Shown one piece after another: positions 16,049-25,475 of a stretch of 64,000 bases of DNA. The position numbers and the translations under genes were made by a program. Position 1 is the stretch's first letter; each line of letters begins with the position of its first letter. The notes below the pieces were generated by a model. It was not told where the DNA came from, did not search any database, and saw only the letters and a list, made by a program, of their open reading frames with translations. Origin of the DNA: an uncultured Planctomycetaceae bacterium. GTDB taxonomy: Bacteria > Planctomycetota > Planctomycetia > Gemmatales > Gemmataceae. The DNA lies in assembly GCA_937888715.1 (NCBI GenBank), contig CALARU010000312.1, positions 80,074 to 144,073 of the forward strand, written 5' to 3'.

Positions 16049-17419
16049 ATGAGCGTTATTTTTTCGCATCAACCAAACCCTAAAGTCACTTTTCTAGGCG
16101 CAGCGGGGACCGTTACAGGCTCCATGCATCTATTGCAATATAAAGACTTTAATATCCTTCTTGATTGCGGGCTCGAGCGAGACAAGAATACCGTACTTAA
16201 AGACGATGAGTTTCCTTTTGATCCCGAAGTTATTGATGCCGTAATCCTTAGCCATAATCATTCCGATCATTGTGGTAAATTGCCCGCACTTGCCCGAAAA
16301 GGCTTTCGTGGACAGGTTTATTGCACGCCTGCAAGCAAGGATTTACTGGGCGTTGTTCTTAAAGATTCTGTCAACATCCAGGAAAAAGAAGCCAAGCATC
16401 GCAACAAAACAAAAAACCACTCCGCACCTTCCCAAAACGATACCTTCTCGATTTTGGATCGTTGTGTACCTTTAGATTACGGCAAAACTTTAGAGATTCG
16501 TAACGGGATCAGTCTCCGGTTTCATGATGCTGGGCATTTGCTCGGGTCTGCAATCTCTGAAATTTCTATTGGTAAGGGTGACAAGGTTTTTAAGATCACC
16601 TATACCGGCGATCTTGGGCGTTTTGGCCTGCCTTTTCATCCCAACCCTTCTCCTGTGCCCGCTGCTGATCTTTTGATTTGTGAAAGCACCTACGGGGGCA
16701 AGTATCACGACAACGAAGAAAAGATGGCTGCGAAATTAGACATCGTCATGCGCGATACCATTAAAAGGGGTGGCAAAATTCTTATGCCAGCCTTTAGTTT
16801 GGGCCGCACTCAAATGCTTCTTTATTATCTTGAAACTTGGATGCTCCAAAATAAGATTCCAAGGCTTCCTATTTTTCTTGATAGCCCTCTGGCTGTTGAA
16901 ATCAGCAGGGTTTACAAGAAATATAACAATCATCTTTCCGTTAATTGGAATTCTGAATCCGAAAATATCATGATTCTGGATTCTTGGGAAGAAGCTCAAA
17001 CTGCAAGCTTCCATCCCAAGCCAGCAATCATTGTTGCATCGGGCGGGATGTGTGAGGGCGGGAAAATCCTTTCGCACCTTAAAAATCATCTTGATGATCC
17101 TAGAACCAGTATTGCGCTTGTCAGTTTTCAAGCTCCCTCTACCTTGGGCTCAAAGCTTCTGGAAAAGAAGCCTTCGGTTTATTTCCATGGGAAGTCTTGG
17201 AACAAATGGGCTGAAATCCACGAAATCAAAGGCTTTTCTGGCCATGCGGATCAAACTGATTTTAATAAACTCCTTTCGCCTATTGCTAAAACTTCAGGGC
17301 ATGTGCGTTTGGTGCATGGCGAACCAGAATCCGCCAAGGCGCTTGCTTCTGAATTGTCAAAATTAGGTTTTAAAGATGTAAAGCCGGTTCGCAGGGGAGA
17401 ATCGGTCACCCTCACTTGA
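16049..17419 (+). CDS. MBL-fold RNA-processing exonuclease/endonuclease (beta-CASP family)
   Basis: 456 residues. The metal motif HNHSDH is at 69-74 and further His/Asp ligands appear in DAGHLLGSA and TGDLGR. A beta-CASP insert follows (LICESTYGGKYH, ILMPAFSLGRTQ, FLDSPLAVE), then the C-terminal RMMBL segment GFSGHADQTDF. This is the architecture of CPSF73-like bacterial and archaeal ribonucleases. Expected role: zinc-dependent cleavage of RNA in the cytosol; exact targets cannot be read from sequence. It follows tsf on the same strand, and the next ORF begins 22 bp later. Confidence 0.94.
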   Translation: MSVIFSHQPNPKVTFLGAAGTVTGSMHLLQYKDFNILLDCGLERDKNTVLKDDEFPFDPEVIDAVILSHNHSDHCGKLPALARKGFRGQVYCTPASKDLLGVVLKDSVNIQEKEAKHRNKTKNHSAPSQNDTFSILDRCVPLDYGKTLEIRNGISLRFHDAGHLLGSAISEISIGKGDKVFKITYTGDLGRFGLPFHPNPSPVPAADLLICESTYGGKYHDNEEKMAAKLDIVMRDTIKRGGKILMPAFSLGRTQMLLYYLETWMLQNKIPRLPIFLDSPLAVEISRVYKKYNNHLSVNWNSESENIMILDSWEEAQTASFHPKPAIIVASGGMCEGGKILSHLKNHLDDPRTSIALVSFQAPSTLGSKLLEKKPSVYFHGKSWNKWAEIHEIKGFSGHADQTDFNKLLSPIAKTSGHVRLVHGEPESAKALASELSKLGFKDVKPVRRGESVTLT

Positions 17420-17441
17420 TTTTTATTTGAGGTGAAGCAGA

Positions 17442-18152
17442 ATGCAAAGGCGCATTTATCTTCTCAGGCATGGCGATGTAAGTTATTTTTCCTCCGATGG
17501 CCAACCTGTTTCGTTTTAACATGCCGCCCTTAATGATCATGGTATTGCCCAGGCAATTGCACTGGGCGAGATACTTGCTCCTATCGCTTTTCAAAAATAT
17601 GTCTTCAGTGGTTTATTGCGTTCGCATCAAACCCTGGATCTGGTAGTGGGTAAACGGGAGGCTGGTAGTTCTCCTGATTTTCTTGCGTGCCCAGATTTTG
17701 GTGAAATTCAGCCCGGTACAATTCATACCTTTCCTGGTACAGATTTTGACCACTGGAAAAATTACTTTTTATCAGCCCTTGGCCCAGGGCTTAACTTTGA
17801 TTCTCGTTTTATGGGTGGAGAGACTTTTTTTGATTTCACCAATCGTGTCAACTTTTCTCTTCGCACTTTGCTTGAAGATTCTTCTTGGGCAAACGCCTTG
17901 GTGGTTGCTCATAGTGTGGTTAATCGTTGGATACTTTGCAGGTTTCTTGGTTTGGGCCTTGATGGGATTCATGCGATTGAGCAGGATTCGGGTTGTATGA
18001 ATGTGATAGATGTTTTTCCGGATGGAAAGGGCGTTATCCGGCTTATGAATTACACTCCGGGTGATCGTGCGAAAGTTAATCTCAGGAAAAACACCTTGGA
18101 GATGCTGTTTGAGCAATCTGTGGAGGCGCACAAAAAAAACAATCCCACCTGA
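17442..18152 (+). pseudogene. Histidine phosphatase (phosphoglycerate-mutase-like) with one in-frame TAA
   Basis: From ATG 17442 (GAGGTG upstream) the frame reads MQRRIYLLRHGDVSYF, the RHG phosphohistidine motif, then meets TAA at 17517-17519 after 25 codons. The same frame continues without any other stop to 18152: HAALNDHGIAQAIALGE, FSGLLRSHQT, FGEIQPG and VVAHSVVNRW, which holds the second catalytic histidine. So a ~235-residue protein is split by a single nonsense codon and is otherwise undamaged. Options are a recent inactivating mutation, a base-call error, or, less likely, stop readthrough. A downstream restart (TTG 17616) would lack the RHG motif and be inactive. Confidence 0.8.
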
Positions 18153-18194
18153 GGAAATCTCTTTTCTAATAATGTTTGATGTTTCGGGTTATGT

Positions 18195-18200
18195 TATAAT
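18195..18200 (+). promoter_or_regulatory. Candidate -10 element (TATAAT) before the LamG/cytochrome gene
   Basis: A perfect TATAAT lies 34 bp upstream of the ATG at 18235. The best -35-like hexamer (TTTGAT, 18175-18180) has a short 14-nt spacer, so this is only a candidate. Confidence 0.35.
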
Positions 18201-18234
18201 TAATCATCTTTACTCGTTTATCGGACTCACCAAA

Positions 18235-21200
18235 ATGACTTTCAAACAGCACTGTTTTTGGATTTTGCTTCTTTGTAACAGCTTGAGTGCAACTTTCAGC
18301 TTTGCTCAGGAACCCTTGGCAATCTGGCATTTTGATACGGAAGAAACATCCAAGCTTCAATCTGTTGGAGGTGTTCATCGTGATATCGCTGGCCCAAGGC
18401 CACCCATGTTTCCTGACTTTTCACCCGCCAACACTGCAGTCAAATTTGATGGCAAAGGTTCCCGCTTTGTTCTCAAAGATCTTGGTAACGATAGTAAATT
18501 TGATTTTACTAATAGCGATAGCATCACGCTTGAGTCTTGGGTAAATGTTCCCCAGAGTAATGCTAATGAAAATGTTTACATCATTGGCAAAGGGCGTACT
18601 TTTGCTCCTGGATTTGATAAGGAAAATCAGAACTGGGCCCTGCGCCTTCGCGAACAAAAGGGTGATTCCTGTGTCAGTTTTCTATTTTTCAGCATGCCTT
18701 CTAAAAATGAAAAAGGTGATTGGCATCGCTGGACTACCAATACCGGGTTCAAGGCTGGTACTGGGTGGCATCATGTTGCAGTCAGTTACACTTTTGGAAA
18801 ACCTGAATCCATTTCAGGCTGGATCGATGGTAAAAAGATTTCTGGTTCTTGGGATATGGGCGGAGCTACCACCAAGGCGCCCGTCACCGATAACGATGAT
18901 ATTTGGATTGGTTCTTCCATGGGTGGCTCGCCTGGCAATAGCTTTCGCGGCTTGTTGGACGATGTTGCAATTCATCGTGGCATTGTTCCAGATGATCTCA
19001 TGCAAAAAAGGTTTCGACGTGTTGGCCCAGAGCAAACTGTTGTTCAATCGGATTCTTTTATTGCGCCAACTCAAGCTGGTACAAAAAATGTGCAAGTTCA
19101 ACTTCATGAAGGCTGGACCGCATTAGATTCCTGGCCCAATCTTGCAGAAGATCTTGCTAAGCCTTTCACCTTTTATGAACTTCCTGCATTTCTTTTTCAT
19201 CGGATTCCCCATCGGTATGATGCTTGGGGGATTCGTGATAACTGGCAGGGAACCGTAATCCTTAAAGCTTCTACGGAAGTAACAATCCCCTCGGGTTCCC
19301 ATGACTTATTGGTTCGTTCAAAAGGTGGGGCAAGGCTTTGGATTGATGGGAAGTTGATTTGTAAGACCCCTTTTCATGCCAAGGAAACTGGTGGCCATGA
19401 AGCTGTAAAACCTGTTCCAAGCCTTCCTGCGATAAATGCTAGGCCCGTGGGTTATGGCGATCATGAAGTCCTAGTTCGTTTTTCAGGCACGGGCAAAAAG
19501 CATCAGATTCTTTATGAAACATTAGTGGGCGGAAAGAAGTTTCGACATGATACAGGCGATTCTTGCGTTGCGATTAAATACGAAGGCGAGTCGCAATTTA
19601 AAATTCTTGGAAGTGATTTCAATGAAGCTAATGGTGGGGCAGCTAACATTGGGAAAACCCTGCTTGTGGATAAGGATTGGGAGCGGGCTACTGCTAAATT
19701 AGAACTTAATCTTGTAAACCTGGATGATCATGCCAGAAGGTTTGCTGCTTCAAACCAAGATGCCTATTGGGCTAAAAGGCGAGAGGCATCCAAGGCATGG
19801 GCCATGGCTAATCCAAGCCCTAAAGTTCCTGAAGTTGCAAATAACAAGCTTATTAACAATGAAATTGACCGCTTTATTCTTTCTAAGGTTGAAGCTCAGT
19901 TAGTTTCTAAACAAGATTCTGTGGTTGCAAACACCTTTCATACCAAGGTTCTTCCCCTGCTTAAGGAGCAGTGTTTTCGTTGCCATGCAGATAAGGTGAA
20001 GGGTGGATTCAAGTTGGATTCGCTGCAGGAGATTTTAAAGTCGGGCGATTCTGGGAAATTAGCAGTCGTGCCCGGTGCGCCTGAAAAATCATTCCTCATC
20101 GAAAAAATCAAAGGGAAATCTACCGAAAGAATGCCTCCCAATGGAAAAGGGTTAAGTGAGGAAGAAATAGGCATCTTGGAGCAATGGATTAAAGCGGGTG
20201 CGCAATGGGCTCCCGAATCTGTTCAACCCAAGGATCTTGTCTTTGCAAATTTAACCAGTGACATATCTTTTCTTCGCAGGGCATTTTTAGACACCGTCGG
20301 TGTTCCACCTTCCTCCGATGAAATCCGCAAATTTATTTCTGATCAAAGCGCATCGAAAAGAAGCAAAATAATTGATCGGCTTTTGGTCGATCCAAGGTAT
20401 GCGGATCATTGGGTTAGCTATTGGCAGGATGTGCTTGCTGAAAATCCCAATATTCTTAAACCGACTTTGAATAACACAGGTCCCTTCAGATTCTTTATTT
20501 ACGATGCGCTTAAGGATGATAAACCTATGGATCGGTTTGTCTCTGAGTTGATTCTTATGCGTGGTAATATTAACCTTGGAGGTAGTGCGGGTTTTGCAAT
20601 GGCAGCGGATAATGATGTTCCGATGGCTGCAAAGGCTCAGATTCTTGGCACTGCATTTCTTGGGGTCGAGATGCAATGTGCTCGGTGTCATGATTCACCT
20701 TTCCATTCTACCACTCAGAAAGATCTCTTTCAGATTTCTGCAATGCTTGAACGCAAGGTTTTGGTTCTACCTAAAAGTAGTACCGTGCCTGCGGGATTTT
20801 TTGAAAAGAAAGAAAGAGAATCGCTGATCAAAGCAACACTCAAACCTAACCAAAAAATCGATCCTGCGTGGCCTTTCAAAAACATCGCAACTGAAGATGC
20901 GTCAGGTCAATGGCTGATTCAAAAAGAAGATGCTCGTGAAAAGCTTGCTGTAATCATTACCCTGCCTGCAAATAAACGGTTTGCCAAGGTTCTTGTGAAT
21001 CGGTATTGGAAAAGGCTCATGGGGGCGGGAATTGTTGAACCTGCATTTGATTGGGAGAATAAAAATGCAAGTCATCCCGAACTTCTGGATTGGCTTGGGC
21101 ATGAATTTGTAGCTTCGGGGTATCAGGCAAAATCTGTTATTCGTTTGATCATGAATTCTCAGGTATATCAGCGCGAATCCAATGGTCATAACCTTACTAC

Positions 21201-21957
21201 TGCTTCTGATAAACGGTTTTTCACCGCACCCGATAAAAGGCGAATGTCTGCTGAACAAGTCGTTGATTCTCTTTATCAAGCTTCGGGTAGAAGCATGAAA
21301 GTTGAAGAAATTACTTTTGATTCTGATAGTAGACAACCGCCAGATAGAATGCTAAACCTTGGGGTTCCTAAGCGGGCTTGGGAGTATACCTCCCTTTCTA
21401 ATGAACGCGACAGGCCAAGCCTTGCTCTTCCCCGAGTGCAGGCTGTGACCGATGTTTTAGAAGCTTTTGGCTGGCGTGGTGCTAGGCAGAATCCTATTAC
21501 TGATCGCGATACTTCCCCTCATGTTTTACAGCCCGCTATTCTTGCCAATGGTACTTTGTCTTCTTGGATTAGCAGGCTTTCTGATAATAGTTTTCTTACC
21601 CGCATAGCCCTAGAATCAAAGACACCGAATGAACTTGCAGATGAAATTTATCTGAGGTTTCTTTCACGATTTCCTACTGAAGATGAAAAAAATAAAGTTC
21701 TGGATATGCTGGAGCCTGGCTTTGTTTCTCGAATTAACAATCCTGTTCCTAGTTCATTTGTTGAGCTTGCAAGGTTGCCTAATATTTCTTGGACCAATCA
21801 TTTGGTTGAAGAAGCGACTAAGGTGAAATTGGAAATGGAAAAAAGAGCTAGGGTAGGCGATGCTCCTTCCGAATTACTTGACGATTCTTGGCGTGAACGA
21901 GTTGAAGATATTGTTTGGGCAGTCTTTAACCTTCCTGAATTTGTTTGGGTTCCTTGA
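18235..21957 (+). CDS. Secreted LamG - PA14-like - cytochrome c (PSCyt1) - DUF1549 - DUF1553 protein
   Basis: 1240 residues from ATG 18235. The open frame extends upstream, but only this ATG exposes a signal peptide (WILLLCNSLSATFSFAQ, cleavage near 25). Order: LamG/concanavalin-like domain (~26-270); a PA14-like segment with LLVRSKGGARLWIDGK (~360-380); a planctomycete cytochrome c-like domain with CFRCH (~579) and MPPNGKGLS; DUF1549 (~670-880) with a second CxxCH, MQCARCHDSPF (~810); DUF1553 (~900-1230). The heme motifs imply work outside the cytoplasm. Such proteins are a planctomycete hallmark of unknown function. The carbohydrate-binding-like front end suggests, but does not prove, glycan contact. 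It is followed 33 bp later by a DUF1501 gene, its usual partner. Confidence 0.92.
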   Translation: MTFKQHCFWILLLCNSLSATFSFAQEPLAIWHFDTEETSKLQSVGGVHRDIAGPRPPMFPDFSPANTAVKFDGKGSRFVLKDLGNDSKFDFTNSDSITLESWVNVPQSNANENVYIIGKGRTFAPGFDKENQNWALRLREQKGDSCVSFLFFSMPSKNEKGDWHRWTTNTGFKAGTGWHHVAVSYTFGKPESISGWIDGKKISGSWDMGGATTKAPVTDNDDIWIGSSMGGSPGNSFRGLLDDVAIHRGIVPDDLMQKRFRRVGPEQTVVQSDSFIAPTQAGTKNVQVQLHEGWTALDSWPNLAEDLAKPFTFYELPAFLFHRIPHRYDAWGIRDNWQGTVILKASTEVTIPSGSHDLLVRSKGGARLWIDGKLICKTPFHAKETGGHEAVKPVPSLPAINARPVGYGDHEVLVRFSGTGKKHQILYETLVGGKKFRHDTGDSCVAIKYEGESQFKILGSDFNEANGGAANIGKTLLVDKDWERATAKLELNLVNLDDHARRFAASNQDAYWAKRREASKAWAMANPSPKVPEVANNKLINNEIDRFILSKVEAQLVSKQDSVVANTFHTKVLPLLKEQCFRCHADKVKGGFKLDSLQEILKSGDSGKLAVVPGAPEKSFLIEKIKGKSTERMPPNGKGLSEEEIGILEQWIKAGAQWAPESVQPKDLVFANLTSDISFLRRAFLDTVGVPPSSDEIRKFISDQSASKRSKIIDRLLVDPRYADHWVSYWQDVLAENPNILKPTLNNTGPFRFFIYDALKDDKPMDRFVSELILMRGNINLGGSAGFAMAADNDVPMAAKAQILGTAFLGVEMQCARCHDSPFHSTTQKDLFQISAMLERKVLVLPKSSTVPAGFFEKKERESLIKATLKPNQKIDPAWPFKNIATEDASGQWLIQKEDAREKLAVIITLPANKRFAKVLVNRYWKRLMGAGIVEPAFDWENKNASHPELLDWLGHEFVASGYQAKSVIRLIMNSQVYQRESNGHNLTTASDKRFFTAPDKRRMSAEQVVDSLYQASGRSMKVEEITFDSDSRQPPDRMLNLGVPKRAWEYTSLSNERDRPSLALPRVQAVTDVLEAFGWRGARQNPITDRDTSPHVLQPAILANGTLSSWISRLSDNSFLTRIALESKTPNELADEIYLRFLSRFPTEDEKNKVLDMLEPGFVSRINNPVPSSFVELARLPNISWTNHLVEEATKVKLEMEKRARVGDAPSELLDDSWRERVEDIVWAVFNLPEFVWVP

Positions 21958-21990
21958 TCCTTTTTATCATTTGAATTGAGGGTGATATTA

Positions 21991-23265
21991 ATGTCACAAC
22001 TTTCTGATCGCAGAAAATTCCTTGCTGCTTCCGCTCTGACTATTGCGGGATCTGCATCTGCGTTTAACCCGGTTCACTTTCCTAAGGGTAAAGCAGAACA
22101 TTGTGTTTTTATCTGGCTGGGTGGTGGCATGGGCCAGACTGATTCCTTCGATCCCAAACGGGTGGGCGATCCGAAGAAGAAAGTTGCAGGTTCGTATTAC
22201 AAAGCTATTGATACCTCGGTTAAGGGGGTTCAAGTTTGTGAGCATTTTTCCAAAATAGCACCACTCATGGATCGCATGACTATTATTCGCACCATTAATC
22301 ATGATGTTATTGATGAGCATGCCGCTGCAGTCAATCGCATGCATACGGGCAGAAATGTTATAGGCACTGTGGTTTACCCTTCCATTGGTTCTGCTGTTGC
22401 GCATGAAAAAGGAGCGGCACAAGATGGCGCACCATCTTATGTTTTGATCGGTTATCCTAATGTTACCCGCGGCCCGGGTTTTCTTGGTTCAAAATTCAAC
22501 TATCTTTACCTTACCGATACGGTGAGTGGGCCTGCAGGATTATCCCGACCTGAAATGATTACCCTACCTAGGCAAGATCGCAGGGAGGCGTTGCTTTCCG
22601 AACTTCGGAAAGTCAATAAGGTTGCGGGAAAAGACAAAGCACTCCAAGATTACGAAACTGCTCTCGAGCAAAGTTTAAAACTGACTGGCCCTGCTTTTTC
22701 CAAAGTCTTTAATCTTACTGAAGAAAACTCCACCCTAAGAGATTCCTATGGGGGCGAGTTCGGCCAACGTTGCCTTTTGGCTCGAAGATTGATTGAGCGA
22801 GGGGTTCGCTTTATTGAAGTTTCGCACAATCTCAATTTTTCTAACGGTACCGGTTGGGATGTGCATAACCAAGGTATAGAAAAACAACATATACTGATTC
22901 AAGAATTAGACCAAGCACTTGCTGCTCTTGTCCTTGATCTTGAATCTAAAAAAATGCTTGATAAAACTTTGATTGTCGTTGCGACAGAGTTTGGTAGGCC
23001 GCCAGAATTTGATGGAGGCGGGGGCAGGGGGCATCAATCTAAAACTTTCAGTGTCCTGCTTGCTGGAGCTGGGTTGAAGCATCAGGGGGCCTTTGGTGAA
23101 ACCGATGAACTCGCCAAAAAGCCTGTCAAGGATTTGGTCAGCGTTCCCGATTTCTTTGCAACCATCCATGCATCACTCGGCATCGATCCTTCAAAGCATC
23201 TTTATGATGGCGACCGCCCGGTGCCTATCACGGATTCCGGCGTTCCTGTAAAGGTTCTTTTTTAA
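21991..23265 (+). CDS. DUF1501 family protein, partner of the LamG/DUF1549 gene
   Basis: 424 residues from ATG 21991, with GAGGG upstream; an in-frame TTG at 21976 is rejected. The N-terminus [20 protein letters not shown] has Arg-Arg and a hydrophobic run, a Tat-like export signal. Family segments are [47 protein letters not shown] and [12 protein letters not shown]. It is shorter than the DUF1501 protein at 11.9 kb and its N-terminal signal is more compact. It is in one operon with the upstream cytochrome/DUF1549 gene and is followed by a strong terminator. Confidence 0.92.
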   Translation: MSQLSDRRKFLAASALTIAGSASAFNPVHFPKGKAEHCVFIWLGGGMGQTDSFDPKRVGDPKKKVAGSYYKAIDTSVKGVQVCEHFSKIAPLMDRMTIIRTINHDVIDEHAAAVNRMHTGRNVIGTVVYPSIGSAVAHEKGAAQDGAPSYVLIGYPNVTRGPGFLGSKFNYLYLTDTVSGPAGLSRPEMITLPRQDRREALLSELRKVNKVAGKDKALQDYETALEQSLKLTGPAFSKVFNLTEENSTLRDSYGGEFGQRCLLARRLIERGVRFIEVSHNLNFSNGTGWDVHNQGIEKQHILIQELDQALAALVLDLESKKMLDKTLIVVATEFGRPPEFDGGGGRGHQSKTFSVLLAGAGLKHQGAFGETDELAKKPVKDLVSVPDFFATIHASLGIDPSKHLYDGDRPVPITDSGVPVKVLF

Positions 23266-23281
23266 AGTGGTGTAAACAAAC

Positions 23282-23314
23282 AAAAAAGGCAGATGAATTT
23301 CATCTGCCTTTTTT
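23282..23314. terminator. Bidirectional intrinsic terminator
   Basis: A-tract, GGCAGATGA, loop ATT, TCATCTGCC, T-tract: a 15-bp stem counting the A/T flanks. It sits between the convergent DUF1501 and sigma-factor genes and reads as a terminator on both strands. Confidence 0.93.
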
Positions 23315-23339
23315 ATTATTGTTATGGAATCGTAGCTGT

Positions 23340-25022
23340 TTAAGGCATTTCCAAATGTTTTTCTTCGACCATATGCCTTAGTTTGCGCATCGATCTTGCA
23401 TGAATTTGGCGTACCCTTTCCTTGGTAATTCCAAATTGCATGCCGATTTCTTCCAAGGTTGCAGATGATTGTTTTTCATCCAGCCCAGCACGCAGCTTGA
23501 TGATTTCTCTTTCTCGCGGGTCGAGGAAATTCAAAAGCCTGTTGATGCTGTGGCTGGCGCGTTCCTTCTGCGCGTAAAGTTCTTTTTCATCGGAGCGCCC
23601 ATCCACCGTTGTGCTGAACACTTCTTCATTGCCTGTAACAAAGCGTTCCCGATGATGGATTTCAGTTGGAATGCTGCGGGCGAAATTCTTCATGATGGCC
23701 CAGCTTGCATAAGTGCTGAACTTGAAGCCTCGACCGAAATCAAACTTTTCCACTGCCCGGATCAATGACATGTTGCCATCGGATATAAGTTCGAAAAAGT
23801 TTTCAACCTGGCCACTATGGCGCTTGGCAATATTCACTACCAGGCGCATGTTGGCGTTAATCAGGGCATCTTTCACCATATTGGCTTGGTGAATCAAATT
23901 CTCGATTTCATCAAGTACTTGCACTTTCAATTTTAAAAGGTCTATTTCTGGAGGATTTGCACCTTCTTTAAGTATGCTGTTTCGAAGTTTCGAAGCCTTG
24001 AACTTAAGGAAATTCATCTTACGGAAAAGGTGTTGTTCCTGTTCCTTGTTTAAGAGGGGGACTTCGTAAAGATTGCCCAGTTCTGTTTGCACATCCTTGG
24101 GAGCCTTCATTGATTTTCTTTTGGTTTCGTATTCATCTGCATCTGGCATGGGGGCAAGAATTGCCAATTCAAGGTTGGCATTTTCAAAGCCAAGGTTTGG
24201 AATGAAATCCAAATTGTGTTCGAGTAAATTTTGAGCCCTAACCTCATGTATCACGCGGTACATCGAGGTTCGGTTTCGTTGAAAGCGTTTGGCTAGAATA
24301 TCCACGGTTTCACCTCGAGAGTAAGAGTTAAAAATACTTTGTCTTGATTCGGGAGACAAAGGGTTGGTAAGGTCTGGAAATACTGCGCTCGCTGGATTGA
24401 TACGATCATGATTCTTGATCGTATACCTTACCGTTTCAGGTGAGCGTTTAATTTTTTTCGATATACGAAGGCTGATCTCGGTCACATTGGCATTAGTTAA
24501 ATGCGCCATCCTGCTTGCAATTTTGATAACCCTGTTTTTTTCTTCATTAGAGAGCTGCGAAAAGCTTCCGCTTTTTTCAACCCTCTCCTGATTGCGGGAT
24601 ACAAATCGCTCGATTTCACTTCTCGTATAGCCTAGCTTTCGTTTTCCGCCACGCACTATTTTCAATCCGATTAACCCAAGCTTTTTCCACCTTCGTACCG
24701 TCTTTGTTGAAACATTCCAAAGCTTACTGACTTCGTCCACGGTATAAACTGGTTCAACTTCGGGCTGGCTACTTGCAAGCGACTGAATCAGAATGGGCAG
24801 ATCGTGTAAGAGGTCGGAACCATCGATCCGTAAATCAGGAAAAGAATCTGGTCGATATCCGGTAATCCTGAAACAGATAAACTGGTAAGGATATTTTTTC
24901 GAGGCATCAACTTCTTGAAGAAACTGCTCAGTTCGTTCCTGCTGCTGGGTCTTTCGACCTACAGGGGTGAAACGAGTGAGCTGGTCTTCCAGCAGCATCA
25001 AAGCAGGGTGCCTGAAAATCAC
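23340..25022 (-). CDS. Sigma-70 family factor with N-terminal MerR-like and extra HTH segments
   Basis: 560 residues from GTG 25022, with GAGGAAGGA 8 nt upstream. C-terminal half: sigma region 2 (about 385-450: NANMRLVVNIAKRHSG, EKFDFGRGFKFSTYASWAI) and region 4 (about 500-555: LDPREREIIKLRAGL, GITKERVRQIHARSMRKLR). Region 1.1 is missing and region 3 is short. N-terminal half: a MerR/excisionase-type helix-turn-helix (about 90-140: YTVDEVSKLWNVSTKTVRRW) and at least two more HTH-like stretches (RSPETVRYTIKNHD, FQRNRTSMYRVIHEV). It should bind core RNA polymerase and promoters in the cytosol. The front HTHs may read extra DNA sites. It stands alone, converging on a terminator. Confidence 0.9.
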   Translation of the reverse strand: MIFRHPALMLLEDQLTRFTPVGRKTQQQERTEQFLQEVDASKKYPYQFICFRITGYRPDSFPDLRIDGSDLLHDLPILIQSLASSQPEVEPVYTVDEVSKLWNVSTKTVRRWKKLGLIGLKIVRGGKRKLGYTRSEIERFVSRNQERVEKSGSFSQLSNEEKNRVIKIASRMAHLTNANVTEISLRISKKIKRSPETVRYTIKNHDRINPASAVFPDLTNPLSPESRQSIFNSYSRGETVDILAKRFQRNRTSMYRVIHEVRAQNLLEHNLDFIPNLGFENANLELAILAPMPDADEYETKRKSMKAPKDVQTELGNLYEVPLLNKEQEQHLFRKMNFLKFKASKLRNSILKEGANPPEIDLLKLKVQVLDEIENLIHQANMVKDALINANMRLVVNIAKRHSGQVENFFELISDGNMSLIRAVEKFDFGRGFKFSTYASWAIMKNFARSIPTEIHHRERFVTGNEEVFSTTVDGRSDEKELYAQKERASHSINRLLNFLDPREREIIKLRAGLDEKQSSATLEEIGMQFGITKERVRQIHARSMRKLRHMVEEKHLEMP

Positions 25023-25475
25023 TTTAAGAATCCTTCCTCAAAACGGGACTGTTTTTTCTAACCAGAGCCATCGCTGCCTTGCGATGCTTACTACCTATAC
25101 GAGTCAACCACTCAAAAAGTTCAAATGTTTTTTTCATGGTTACAACCCTATATTCGAATGCGCCATCAATTTATTAACAACGGAACCTGAAAATTTCCAA
25201 ATTACTTGTGTTGTAGAGGAAACATCCCCTGAACTATTACTTGCAAGAATAAACAATGATTATTAAGGGTAGGTTAAAAAAAGAGGGTTGGCTGGAAAAG
25301 TAAAACTTTTCTTTAAATACTCATAAAGGATGTGTTCAAATGTCCACATCTTGTTGAATTTATCAATCAATAACTCGTTAGAATTAAAATTTCCTTCCAT
25401 ATTCTGCCTTTATCACCGGTTTTTGGGATAAACTTTGCCGTTGGCTTCCTTCTTTTTATCAGGTGTAGTGTCGCG
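25023..25475. other. AT-rich intergenic region between divergent genes
   Basis: Holds the SD of the sigma-factor gene at its left end and presumably promoters for both divergent neighbours. I see no RNA gene, repeat or strong hairpin. An open frame on the plus strand (24967-25266) overlaps the sigma start, has no SD and was not accepted. Confidence 0.6.

Noticed and set aside
17616..18152. Stand-alone 178-residue gene
   Set aside because: It is the 3' part of a histidine phosphatase frame that begins at 17442 and is broken by one TAA.
24967..25266. 99-residue plus-strand ORF upstream of the unknown secreted protein
   Set aside because: It overlaps the 5' end of the sigma-factor gene on the other strand, has no SD and no recognisable features.
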